In this document: positions 8,974 to 20,024 of the stretch, in pieces
Numbering within the stretch: position 1 is the stretch's first letter
Layout of the letters: every line of letters starts with the position of its first letter
From: Pseudogymnoascus destructans
Taxonomy: Eukaryota > Ascomycota > Leotiomycetes > Thelebolales > Thelebolaceae
DNA length: 64,000 nt
Assembly (NCBI RefSeq): GCF_001641265.1
Contig: NW_020167538.1
Coordinates: forward strand, 248,001 to 312,000
Direction of reading: 5' to 3'
The notes under the pieces: model-generated
Told to the model about the DNA's origin: nothing
Database searches by the model: none
What the model saw: the letters and a program-made list of their open reading frames with translations, nothing else
Translations under genes and position numbers: made by a program

Positions 8974-11298
8974 TTAGTTTTCTCCGCTGCCTTCTTCACT
9001 GGAAGAATCCTCCTTGTCGCTGCCCTCTTCGACAGTGCTGAGGAGATCGTACGGATTTTTCGCTCTGACATTTGGCAGAGATGGACGTACCACCTCCCAA
9101 ATATCTTCATCATCGGTTTCAAGCAGCGCAGGATCTGAGGTTGGGGCTGACTGGTCTCCGCAAAGCTTGCAAGGAGATTCGTGTTTCAACTGCACGGCCA
9201 CATGCTTCTTCTCAACCTTTACTAGACGGAAGGAGTTCATTGCGTCAGGATGCTTCTGATTGCCATGATTCGCTATCGGCGTGGTTGGTCTCATCTTTTT
9301 TTGTTTGAGTGATGACCACGCTGAAGGTGGGGCCAGAGTTTTGGGCGAAGGTGAAACTTTGGGCGAGAGCAAAGCTTTCGACATAGACGAAGCTTTGGGG
9401 GAGAAAGAAGCTTGGGCCGTGGATGAAACTTTGGGGGAGAAAGAAAGTTTGGGCGAGAACAAGACTTCAGGTGGCGACAAAAGTTTGGGCTGCGACGAGA
9501 CTTTAGGGGTGGACAAAGCTTTAGGCTCGACCAAAGGCAGAATCTTGGGAGAGGAAAAAACTTTCGATGGTGTGGCGCTCCATAGGAGCTCTTTCTTGCC
9601 ACTGTCAAAGTTTGAGAATTTCAGGACCAGTGGTGTTTTCATCTGTGGAGTTTCCTTCTCCTCTTCGGCTTGGGTTTCAAAGGCCGATCCCACTAAAGAC
9701 GGTGTCCCCGGAACACTATCATCTGAAGAATCGTTTTCATTGTCTTGGATTACTTCCCCTAGTTCATCTCCAGCCCCGAGCCCAGGCTCACCCGTAGCAT
9801 TAATCCCGAGCCCAGTCTCTGCATTGCCGTCAGACAACATACCCGGTCTCCTTCTCTTCCTGAATTCACCAGTTGCCCAGCTAAAATCCTGATGGCCTTG
9901 CTGGAGATTTTCAGCTGCTGCACGGCTTATGAACCGCCAGAAACCGGCCTCTCGAATCTGCGTCTCGTACTCTTCACGGCCGATGATGGTCATGTCTTCC
10001 AGAATTTTAATTGCGAGCTTAAGAACAATCTCGCTCCGTGCTCTGCTAGTGTCGCCCTTGCTCTCATATTTAACCCCAAGACGGGCAAAGAAGTTGACGT
10101 CAAATCGAGTCGTCTCGTTAATGTTGATGAACTTCGGTTTCGGGAATCCAGGTGCAGTTGGGGGTGGTCCTGCGAGCTCTTGCGCTTTCCCACCAGGGCC
10201 CAGCTTCCTCCATCTGTCTTTTATGTGTCGGACATCCGAGGAGTTCCGTGTGAATGTCTGGAATCCGAGGTTCTCCCGCATTAGGTCCTCATTCTTGAAC
10301 TGGTTTGCTCCAATCTCCTCGCCTTCTTCTTCGAACATTGCGCGGCTAATATCCATGATCTTGCTTCCATGTAGAGCTTCGGCAATGAACTCCAGAAAAT
10401 CATTGCTGACAATGCTCTGGGAGTTATTGTTGGTCAATCGTGCTGTCCGGCGAGCTTTTTTGAGGTCTTTTTTCTTCGCTGAAATCACTGGAGATGACTC
10501 GTAGCCGAACGAGGATATAGAAGAGCATGGCTTCGGGGTCGATGGGGTAGGTATATGAGTGGTTGAGTTAGGCATGGTGATGAACGGTTCAGTCTCTCTT
10601 TCACCAAAGACATCATCATCATACGCATCGTCGTAATCTGGTTCTTCATCGTTGACAGATTTGGTAGGGTCCAAATTTTCGACGTTGTCGTTGGCAGTTT
10701 TAGACATACCACCTTGCCAGATATACTCGTCGTGGCCTATTCCTGGAGTGGCCCTGGCGCTCTTGGTCTTTGTTCTGATTGCCCGGGTGGCTACCTCCCT
10801 ATCGTGGGCTTCAATATCTTTGACAAGCTTGGCGATAGATCTATGCCGGCGGTGATGCATCTCATCCGCTCTTATACAGCTATGCATAGGTCAGCACTTG
10901 CAGAAGATGATGACAAGGCTCAATTGCATACCTTTTGCATTCGTGTGCCTTTTCTGTAGAACATGTGGGTTAGCAAGCGCCATCCAAATGCAAAGCCAAA
11001 AGCAGTCGACTCACGAATGAAATGTAGCTGTTGGTGATACCGTCTGCATGGCTCACAGTGGACGCCGATGCAAGAGTTGACAGATCGAGGATCTAAAAGC
11101 AGTCAGTCCAAGATCGGAATTCTTGAATTGGGAAGGATCCATACTTGACAGCCCCTTGCTGCAAATCCCACAATGATGCTCTGTATCAGTTAGTAAAAGA
11201 CCCAGGATCCGAACAAACATATGAAGAATATCAAACATACCAAGACCAGGGGAGGCCTCCCACTTGAAGTTATATAGATCAAAAGCCATTGAACCCAT
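8974..11298 (-). CDS. uncharacterised Cys/His-rich fungal protein with SPK-motif array
   Basis: Five exons (11298-11241, 11180-11145, 11092-11015, 10953-10932, 10879-8974) join to exactly 2100 nt, 699 aa. I do not recognise the family. The first 80 residues, spread over the four small exons, hold paired Cys/His that look metal-binding: HHCGIC, CIGVHCEPCRRYH and HECKSC. A basic segment (MHHRRHRSIAKLVKDIE) follows, then long charged, probably disordered tracts. A conserved-looking middle part has FDVNFFARLGVKYESKGD and EAGFWRFISRAAAENLQQGH. About residues 490-600 carry repeated SPK/PK elements (LSPPEVLFSPKLSFSPKV and similar), possible proline-directed kinase sites. Near the C-terminus is CKLCGDQ and an acidic end. 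The start was taken at the first ATG in frame with MAFDLYNF; a second ATG lies three codons later. Confidence 0.75.
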
Positions 11299-12494
11299 TG
11301 TTATGGCCGATTCGTGGATAGACAGTGATGTGTCAATGCAAATAACAAGCAAGAAACAGCTAGAGAAAGATCTTTCAGATACAAAGCAAAGCAATAGAAC
11401 TAAATGATCATTGATGGACTTGAGTCCTTGATAGAGGTAACGAGTGTGCAAAGAAATAGGAAAGATTGTTGTTGGTTGTGGACTCCGTGTCGTGAAGTAA
11501 GCTGAGGTTGTTCCTTGTATGGGGACAGTGACAAGAGGTACGGCGTTTGTATGCTTATAGACTTGCAATGCCGTGGCAACGCTAGAAATAAGCACGGGGA
11601 AGTGAATACCTGTCAAATAATAACAAATTGAAGGTACCTGACGAGATCGTGTGGCGAGATTCAGGGGATAAATCTATCACAGCTTAGATCCACAGCAAGA
11701 CTCGCCCTACCTTACAAATTCCAGTGCTGGCCTGGAGATACGGGGCAAAGACAGGTGTTGTAATTATACCATTCCAACTGGATCATACATTCCGAGGGAA
11801 AAGATGTCTTCAAAAGTAAAAGGGGGCCACCTATATTTAATCAATGGAGCTGACACAGGAGGCATCTTCAAACAAATAAGACACCAGAGACTCGATAAAT
11901 GCATCTCGAGACAAGTTTCAGGACTCCTGAAGGACTCGCCTGGAAACAAAATGAGAAATCTGCGTAGGTCCTTTCTGTAGCCAAATAAATTACCCAGCCA
12001 AAACAATGCAAGTCCAATCGACTTACTGTATCAGAACCAACCACCACGCGAAGCAATGGCACAGCCTCACAGACACGTCCATCTACTCACACAATAGAAC
12101 CATCCAGTATCTAGGAGGAATGAACCCCTGAAGCAAGAGATAATCACACAAAAACAGCACCACAGCTCGCCAGAAGGCGGCATACAAATAAATCATCGAT
12201 TTCAACACTCATAAATAGCTTAAACTCAGCAATTAGCATCAAGCCATACCTCCCCACCACAAATTACCCCCTCCCCCACGTTTCAAAGCCAAATCATCGA
12301 AGCATCGAAACAATAAAACATTACCTACCCCTCCAACAAGTTTCAAGAAACCAACGCATCGAAAGCAAAAGCAATAAAACAGTTACCCAGCCCAGCCAGC
12401 CCCTTTGCATTTTTCCGGTTCCAAACGCTTTTCCCTCCAGTCCCAGCAACGGAAAATAAGGAGCCAGCCGCCCATGAATCGATTGAGTGATTGA
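11299..12494. other. intergenic, no gene seen
   Basis: About 1.2 kb between the start of the uncharacterised gene and the 3' end of egt1. It contains pyrimidine-rich stretches and near-repeats (AATCATCGA-type, AAAACA-rich) around 12180-12400. No open frame here has supporting features. Confidence 0.5.
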
Positions 12495-15400
12495 TCAGAT
12501 GTCCCGAACGAGACGCGCGCCGGCCCAGACGTAGGGGTAGTTTCGCTGGTACCAGTTTATGCTGAAATGGAATGTCAGTAATATGTTCTATTCACCCGTT
12601 GTATGGGATAAATGGAGGTGGAGGAACTCACAAACTCTTCCTCCCCGCAATCCTCGGATGCGTCGCCCACGACCCACCAAGCACGACGTTATGCTTCCCA
12701 TCGAAGAAATCCTCTGCACACAAAATTAGCCATTATCCCTCACCCCACCCCACCACAACGCCGAGATCATAGTTCGGAATTACTCACCACTATACGCCGG
12801 ATACAACTCCATCTCCCTAAACCCCTCATGCCTCTCCAGCACCGAGCTCGTCCACTCCCACACCCCCCCCATCTCCCCCTGCCCCGCCAACTTATCCCCA
12901 TCCGCCGTCACGGCCACAGGGTGCCAGTGCTTGAACCCCACATTGGCGCCTTCGAGGTCCGTGAAGAGCGCGGAATGGGGGTTGGCGGGGGAGCCGGCGG
13001 GGTCGCGGAGGGGCGGGCTCTCCTCGACGCCGTTGTTTACGAGGTGTCTTTGGAGAGTTAGCTTGGTGCCCAAAATTCTGAAATAGGGGCTCAGTAGGGG
13101 AAAGGGGTAACATACGCATTAACAGCCGGCACCCTCCTTGCATTCCGCACCTCCTTCAGCCTCCGCTCATCGACGTAACTGTAAATACTCCTCGCCTCCT
13201 CGACTGTCGGAATGCGTCCTCCCATCCACTTCGCGCAGCGCCTTAGCTCATCATAACATGCGCTGACGGGCCAGTGGAGTGCGTGCGCGAGGGATACGGG
13301 GCCGTAGACTGTGCGCACGAGGATGTTGGAGATGTAGGAGGGGTGGAGCTTAGTGAGGCCATTGGTGTAGCCGTTAGAAAGATAACCGTTGCCGTTGGTG
13401 TGGCCACTCCCATCGGTGTGACCATTTCCATTGGTTAGGCCATTTCCATTAGTATGCCCATTCCCGTTCGTATAGCCATTTGTATTGCCATTAGGTGTAT
13501 GAGCTGACAGATCTCCATTGGCATGCTGTCTCGTCCACGAAGCAGGCAGGTTTTCGTTATCCGTAGCATCGAGATAAATAGCATACTACACACCGTCATG
13601 TTAGAACTATACTCAAATGCAACATCATCATACATACCTCTTCATTCGTAATCGGCCGTCCCTTCGCCTGAAACGACCGCACATGCGCCTTTCTCACGGG
13701 CTTCTCGTTATCCCTACCCCTAATGTCAGTAAACCCATTTCCGACACGGCTCTGAAGAAACATACCACCCAAAATGCCCATCCCCCGAATTATCCTCCGG
13801 ATCATCAAGACCCAGCGCAATATCCTGCTCCGGAATCGTAAACCACTGATTCTCCACCTCTCTCTCCGCATCCCTCCTCGCCTGTTCCTCAAAATCAGGC
13901 TTAACGGTGCGCGGAGGTGGCATGCAGTTATCCGACTGCAGAAGCATATACAGCAGCGTCTCCAGATGCATAATCTCATGCTCAAGCCCAATCCACAACG
14001 ACCTCCCCACCTTCCTCGACGCCTCAGGCACACCCGACGCATACAACCCCTCCACCTTCCTCCTCACCTGCGCCTGATACTCCAGGATCTCCTCCACCGG
14101 CGGCCACTGATCCGGGATCTCGGAGTGGGCGTGGCAATTATCCGGATTATCCACATCCGGATCAATCCCGCGCTCAAAGATCTGTGGATAGTGCGAGGGC
14201 TCGCACAAGGGCACCCCGGTGGCCTTGCTGAGTTGAAGGTCCAGGAAGGTGGGGATGTGGCCGAGGTAGAAGATGCATGCATTGCGCAGCTTGATGGGTT
14301 TGGCGAGGAGCTCGTTGTTGGGGATCATGCCGCGCGCGACGGTGTTCCAGGTAGACCAGAGGCCGCGCCAGTCTTCGAGGGTGGGGGTGGGGGTGAGGGC
14401 GTATTGGGAGGGGTGGAGTTGGAAGGGTTTGGCACGTTTGGTGAGCATGTGGATGTCTGTTGGGATGGAGGGTTAGAATGGATGGGTTTATAATTAAGGA
14501 TAATAAAATTGTAATTAAGCAATATAATATCTCGAGTACTTGAAACTATTACCAGAAACTTCTGGTATGGCTCGAGTAGCATTAAATACGATGGGGTAAG
14601 AAGATTTGGGACAAACTTACTATATTGCTCTTTGGTAGCCCCCCACTTTCCAACCTCCTTGAGCCCAGCAGCCGCCCACATACCCTCACTCTCGGCCTGC
14701 GAGTACTTTAAGCTCTGCTCAACCTGCACGCGCTCACCTTGCTCGATAAAAACACCACGGATAGTAATATCCCTCTTTGGAGCATAGAACGCTCGGTGCC
14801 TTCCACCGTCCTTGTCACAGACGTACTCACCAATGACTTCCCAGTCATTTGTGTCGAAGACGTTCTCACCCAGTATGCTGTTGGCGTTGTCGAGTCCGTT
14901 CAGGATAAATCTATTGTCATATTAGCTTTATGACTACCAGAAGAAGACGATTAGGGGATATTACTTGTGTGTTATGCCCAGAGAATCTTAAAAAAATTGT
15001 TAGAAATAATTACTACACAGATCTGGAATTCTCACCATTGTACGCATGACTAGAGACACAAGTTAGCCACCAGATCAAAACAACATATGAGAATAAACTT
15101 ACTATACTTTAGCCGGATCATTACACGCGTCCAGCCCAATAATCATTGAATCACTGGGCCTGAGCATATCCGCAAATCCCTTGAGAAACTCCGCCGCATC
15201 GCCCCGGTTGAAGTTACCTGCCAACATTAATAACTGATAACTGGGAAACAAGGAGCATACTCACCAATACTCGACCCGAGAGACATAATACACTTCGGCC
15301 ACGAGGCATTACACCCTGACCGAATCCACTCCAGCCCATCATCATACGTCCCCAGCAGACCATGACACACGACATGCTCGAACCTTGGTACCGAGCTTAA

Positions 15401-16109
15401 CGTCCTCTCGAGTTCCCTCTTGGACAAATCCAAGGCGTAGTAATGGATTGACTTCTCCGCTTTCTCAAGGGCGTTAAGCAGTATGCTTACTTTCCTCAGG
15501 TTCCTGTTATTAGGTCAGTATGCACACTCTTTTCATATTATTCCTCCCCTGGCCTAAGCTGGGGAAGCCAACCAACAACTCAACTCACCCACTACCAAGC
15601 TCAATAACCATAGACTCAGCCTGTATATTCCTCGCCATCTCCTCCGCATTCCTCTCCAAAACCTCGATTTCGGCATTCGTCAAATAATACTCCTCCAAAT
15701 ACGTAATCTGCACCCCACAAAACCAATTAGCAACCACCCTCAACCATCACGCCACTTACCGCCCAGGGTCGACGATAACAGGGGACAAGGGACCGCCCCA
15801 ACCCACCTCCTCAAACGTCTGCAGCCCCTTCTCATCATACAACAGCAACGTAGGCATTTTCTTCGGCCCCCGCGCCGGCGCCAGCTGCGCCATTATGTCG
15901 CGCCCGAGATCGAGCGAGGACCCGAGGGCGTCGCGGCGGATATCGATTATGTCGATGAAGTCGAGGGTGCTCTGGGCGGGGCTTGGCGGGGTGGCGGGGG
16001 GGAGGGTAGCCTTGCTGGGTGTTGTCAGCCTTGTGTGGCGAGGATCGTCATGGGTGTGGAATTTGTCCAAGTCGACGACATCTGGGGGAGGGGTTGTTGA
16101 GTTGGTCAT
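12495..16109 (-). CDS. egt1: ergothioneine biosynthesis protein Egt1 (methyltransferase + sulfoxide synthase)
   Basis: Thirteen exons on the minus strand, from the ATG at 16109 to the TGA at 12495, join to 2778 nt (925 aa), slightly longer than the Neurospora protein. The N-terminal half is the histidine-specific SAM methyltransferase (EgtD-like): ITYLEEYYLTNAEIEVL, VIELGSGNLRKVSILL, MSLGSSIGNFNRGDAAEFL, DSMIIGLDACNDP. The second half is the iron-dependent sulfoxide synthase (EgtB-like): a DinB-type part with WIGLEHEIMHLETLLYML (HX3HXE metal ligands) and a C-terminal FGE-sulfatase fold with GGVWEWTSSVL, VVLGGSWATHPRIAGRKS and NWYQRNYPYVWAGARLV. The enzyme trimethylates histidine to hercynine and joins it to cysteine, the first steps to ergothioneine. 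Exons of 14 and 22 nt near 15040 and 14975 are unusually small. A TNGNG-type linker is encoded near 13371-13490. Confidence 0.93.
13371..13490 (-). repeat. coding minisatellite in egt1 (Thr-Asn-Gly-rich linker)
   Basis: About 18-bp imperfect units encode GHTNGNG-like repeats inside exon 10, in a segment between the DinB-like and FGE-sulfatase parts of Egt1. It keeps the frame. It is probably a flexible linker that can vary in length between strains. Confidence 0.7.
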
Positions 16110-17460
16110 CTTGAGGATAAGTGAGTTGGTTTTCTTGGGAGAATGGGGGGAAAGAAGGAGAGAAGGGGAAAGGGTATGCAGGAACGTAATGGTGCACCTC
16201 TCAAGGGCTAGACAGTATATATCCTGGTCTAGTGATCTGTCACGTTGAATTTAAGTAGATCGGCGGAACTGGGGATCGGGGGGTGAGAGACAGGGGAGGT
16301 TTGAGTGAATAGAAAGTATAGAACTATGAACGTTCGTGAGGTATTTACGGTAGTTGCCACTTTATATGTACATACAGTGCATGACTTACGCCGAGTAGGA
16401 AGTGAAGTGCACTGGTGATGATAACCTGTGAGCTGCACCTTACGTACTATGCGGGAATAGTCATACATGCATTGTGGTATAGTACAGTAAAGTGCGGTAT
16501 AGTTCCATTATAGTATTATATAGCACAACAGTACTTCCAGTACACTGGCAGCTGCTGAGGAATCAAAGCAAGCGGGAGATGGGGTTTCGGTGGAGTTCTT
16601 GTAGTCTTTGTATAGGGGAAACTTCGTAATCAGCATAACGATCAGCCCATAATATTTCCCGGAACCGCCGATGACATAGCTTGCCCAAAGCTACCAAAGC
16701 TGGGTTTATTTGTGGGGGGAACGAAGGAAGTCACAAATGGCAAAACGTTGGATAAACCTAGGAGGGTAGCTGCTGCGCCTGGCTCGAGGAGGAGGGCGTT
16801 GGTTTGTTTTTGGTCTAGTATTTGGCGCCTGGCGTGGGGGGTTTATGAGGGGGAGGGGGAAGGGGGGGAAGGGGAGGAAGGGGGGATGGTGAGCTTCTGC
16901 TTCTATAAGCTTCCCCGATGGGTACATATATGTGTAATGTATAATACAGAAATGTACAATACTGTACTCTACGATACTGTACTGTACCTCCTCTCCTCCT
17001 CCTCATCCTCATCTTCCTCCACTTTATAGGAGTCGTAGTCTACTCGAGGAATCACTAATCAATCTGCCAAAAGAGAAGTTGGAACCACAAGCTCCAGGGA
17101 CATCCAACACCTCTACCACCCATAGAAGCCCATACCATACCATATAAGCGCAAAGCGCGTCAACAACCAGCTCTCCCCCACGGTCTCTGACTGGCCACTT
17201 CCCACGCAACAACAGCTCTCAAAGTTACCCCCCGTCGCCAAAGGGCGTACATGACGCCCCCGCCTCCTGCAAGCGTCGATGCATCCGGCAGCGTCGGCGG
17301 CGCCATGGCACACGACACAGTTCTAGACCCCCGTGCTCCCACCCTCCCACCATACCGCCCCGTCCCTCGCGGCGCGGGTGACAAATAACATAACATATCC
17401 CCCATCCATCCCCCAGCACCGCCTCTCAGCGCTTGGGGGAATGATGCTGTGGCGCTGTGT

Positions 17461-17572
17461 GGAGGGATGGGGGAGGGATGGGGGAGGGATGGGGGAGGGA
17501 TGGGGGAGGGATGGGGGAGGGATGGGGGAGGGATGGGGGAGGGATGGGGGAGGGATGGGGGAGGGATGGGGG
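17461..17572 (+). repeat. 11-bp G-rich minisatellite, about 10 copies
   Basis: Unit GGATGGGGGAG repeated head to tail with almost no change. G runs of 3-5 at short spacing on the plus strand give strong G-quadruplex potential. Confidence 0.92.
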
Positions 17573-18356
17573 GCTTGGAGGGTGAGTGGAGTGAGTGGAT
17601 GTCTGTCTAGCCTTGGGAAGCCGCGGAATAAGAAACGAAGGCGGGGAGAAGACGCGCTGGGTCAGTCAGTCAGGTACACTCAATACCACCAGCCAGCTGC
17701 TAAGCATTCCCAGACCACTTCTGGCCACGTGCATGGTGGGGGTGAATGCAACGCAGCGGAGCGGAGCGGAGATGAGACGAGAACACGAGCGCAGGCGATA
17801 TATTGGGCCGTCCGCCGCGGGATGTGGCCACATATCACGTGACTGGTCAAGATCTGGCATCACCCCTCAGTCTCCCTAACTTACCCTCCTGCCCCTATCC
17901 GCTCCCCGCGATCAGCCCTCACCATTTACCCATCCCCAACCCCACCACCGAATCCCACCACCGAATCCCACCGAATCCAACCGGCATCGGCACCGGCAAG
18001 CACCACACACACCCGCCGTGATCCGTGATGAACCCCCCACGCTCCACCATCCACCTCCACGCTCCACCTCCTCCACCTCCTCCACCTCCACCCTCCACCC
18101 TCCACCCTCCACCCTGTGCTAATCGTACGACCACACCACACCCCCTTTCGGGAGCAGGGAGCAGGACTGTGCTGCCGCTAGCCGAGGTGTGTGGTTTGGT
18201 TTGCGAGCTGGTCATCTCGTGCCGTGTTTTGTTTTACTGATGCGGGCCCGGCGGGGCGCTTGGTGAGAGCTGGCTGGGTGGTAGGTGCTGGGGCGGACGG
18301 GTCAGACCGCCGCGTGGTGGGGGGAGTGGTCGTATTTACTGATATAGATGGTACGA

Positions 18357-18480
18357 AGGGGGTGGGTGAGGGAAGGGGGTGGGTGAGGGAAGGGGGTGGG
18401 TGAGGGAAGGGAGTGGGTGAGGGAAGGGAGTGGGTGAGGGAAGGGAGTGGGTGAGGGAGGTGGGTGAGGGGGTGGGTGGG
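18357..18480 (+). repeat. 17-bp G-rich minisatellite, about 6-7 copies
   Basis: Unit close to GGTGGGTGAGGGAAGGG, six regular copies followed by degenerate ones. G-rich on the plus strand, like the 17461 array but with a different unit. Confidence 0.88.
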
Positions 18481-19028
18481 AGTGGCTGAGGGAGTGGCAG
18501 TGGCAGCGGAAGTGAGAGTGATTTCGATAAGGAAGGGCTAGATGGGGGAGGGATGCTAGAATGGAAGAGGACTGCGACTTTATGCTGCCGTGTTTCAGAT
18601 CGTAACCGCGCGCTGGCGATGGGCTGGATGAGATCCACCACCGCCGAGTTGAGTGGGTGGGAATCGGTCGGTACTGAACATCTGAATCGCCCCGCCTGAG
18701 CAAGTCCAGTTGCAGTCCCGTCCGTCCCGCCGCCGTCCCACCACCACCCCATCGGCTCGAGGGCGGTTGGATAGAGCCGACTGGACTGTCCCATCCTGCC
18801 GTTTCCTCAGGACCACCGCGCGCGCGATGGCTAGAATTCGCCCGGTCTGGCTGGTCATTTACAGTTATTGTGCTGTATGAGGGTTGTTTGCTCTCTCCGA
18901 GAACACAATCCCGCACAACTTCCTATACTATTCCCCCCCCAATTAGTATTCTCTATCCTATCCCTCCTATCCCTATACTATTCCCCCCCAATTAGTATTC
19001 TCTATCCTATCCCTCCTATCCCTATACT

Positions 19029-19160
19029 ATTCCCCAATTAGTATTCCCTATCCTATCCCTATCCTATCCCTATACTATCCCTATCCTATCCCTATCCTAT
19101 CCCTATCCTATCCCTATCCTATCCCTATCCTATCCCTATCCTATCCCTATACTATCCCCA
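19029..19160 (-). repeat. CCTATCCCTAT-type tandem repeat
   Basis: About twelve 11-bp units close to CCTATCCCTAT with small variations, continuous on the left with a related duplicated block (18930-19028) in which a roughly 60-bp segment with TTAGTATTC recurs. The plus strand is almost free of G. Confidence 0.85.
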
Positions 19161-19300
19161 TACTAACCCTAGCCCATCCCCATCCCATCCTGTCCTATCC
19201 TGTCCTATCCTGTCCCATCCTATCCCATCCCCATCCCCCCCAATTAGTATTCCCTATCCTATCCCTATCCCATCCCCATCCCATCCCCATACTATCCCCA

Positions 19301-19420
19301 TCCCATCCCATCCCATCCCATCCCATCCCATCCCATCCCATCCCATCCCATCCCATCCCATCCCATCCCATCCCATCCCATCCCATCCCATCCCATCCCA
19401 TCCCATCCCATCCCATCCCA
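19301..19420 (-). repeat. (TCCCA)24 pentanucleotide tract
   Basis: Twenty-four uninterrupted TCCCA units, 120 bp. The minus strand reads (TGGGA)n, giving G3 runs every five bases, so the G-quadruplex-prone strand is opposite to that of the arrays at 17461 and 18357. Confidence 0.93.
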
Positions 19421-20024
19421 TCCCCATCCCATCCTATATGTATGCACGCCATTTACTAACGCACCCACACACGCTCATCTCACATCTCACATCTCCCTCC
19501 CGCGATTATTCTGGTGCTTCTTGAAAGTACTTCTACTGTACATACTGCCCTGTGTTGTCGCCGTGCACTATACCGCCGCTCTACGACCACCAACTCCTGC
19601 ACATACTCTGCACTATATAGGATTCCCTATACTCTCTTCCTATCCCGTCGCTTCAACCTAAAAGGCATTTCTTGTTTCTAGAGCATTTCTATTCAAGCGC
19701 TGATCGCTTTGCTATTCCCCTTTGCCGTGTGCCTTTCTTTGCGCCTTCTCCCGCTGCACCCTCCTTCCTCCCACACCACACTATAGTTGCTATACTAGTC
19801 GCCCGTGCGCTCTGAACCTGACTGGCCGCCGCTTCCCAGGATCCTCAATACCAATACTCCCTCCTCCAGACATTTGATCCCGCCACCAACAATTGAACTT
19901 GTACGAGGCTTCCTGGTTTCGCATCACCATCTGCTGTCATCCAACATCTCTCGACACGTACAAGACCCTCTGCGCAAGCGATTGGGCTCAATCTCATCCC
20001 AACACCCTTCACCACGCACCACAT

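Larger units (their letters stand above)
16110..20024. other. long gene-free region between egt1 and a Zn2Cys6 gene
   Basis: About 3.9 kb shared upstream DNA of two divergent genes. No open frame has domain support. It holds several simple-sequence tracts listed separately, a CT-rich stretch at 18930-19030 and a proline-type CCACCTCC run near 18050-18110. A long 5' UTR for the Zn2Cys6 gene could extend into the right part. Confidence 0.6.

Noticed and set aside
17333..17842. 169-codon open frame on the plus strand
   Set aside because: Its length comes from the 11-bp G-rich minisatellite, which has no stops in this frame; there is no homology-like content.
19195..19452. 85-codon minus-strand frame encoding repeated WDGMG
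   Set aside because: Pure translation of the TCCCA pentanucleotide tract, not a gene.
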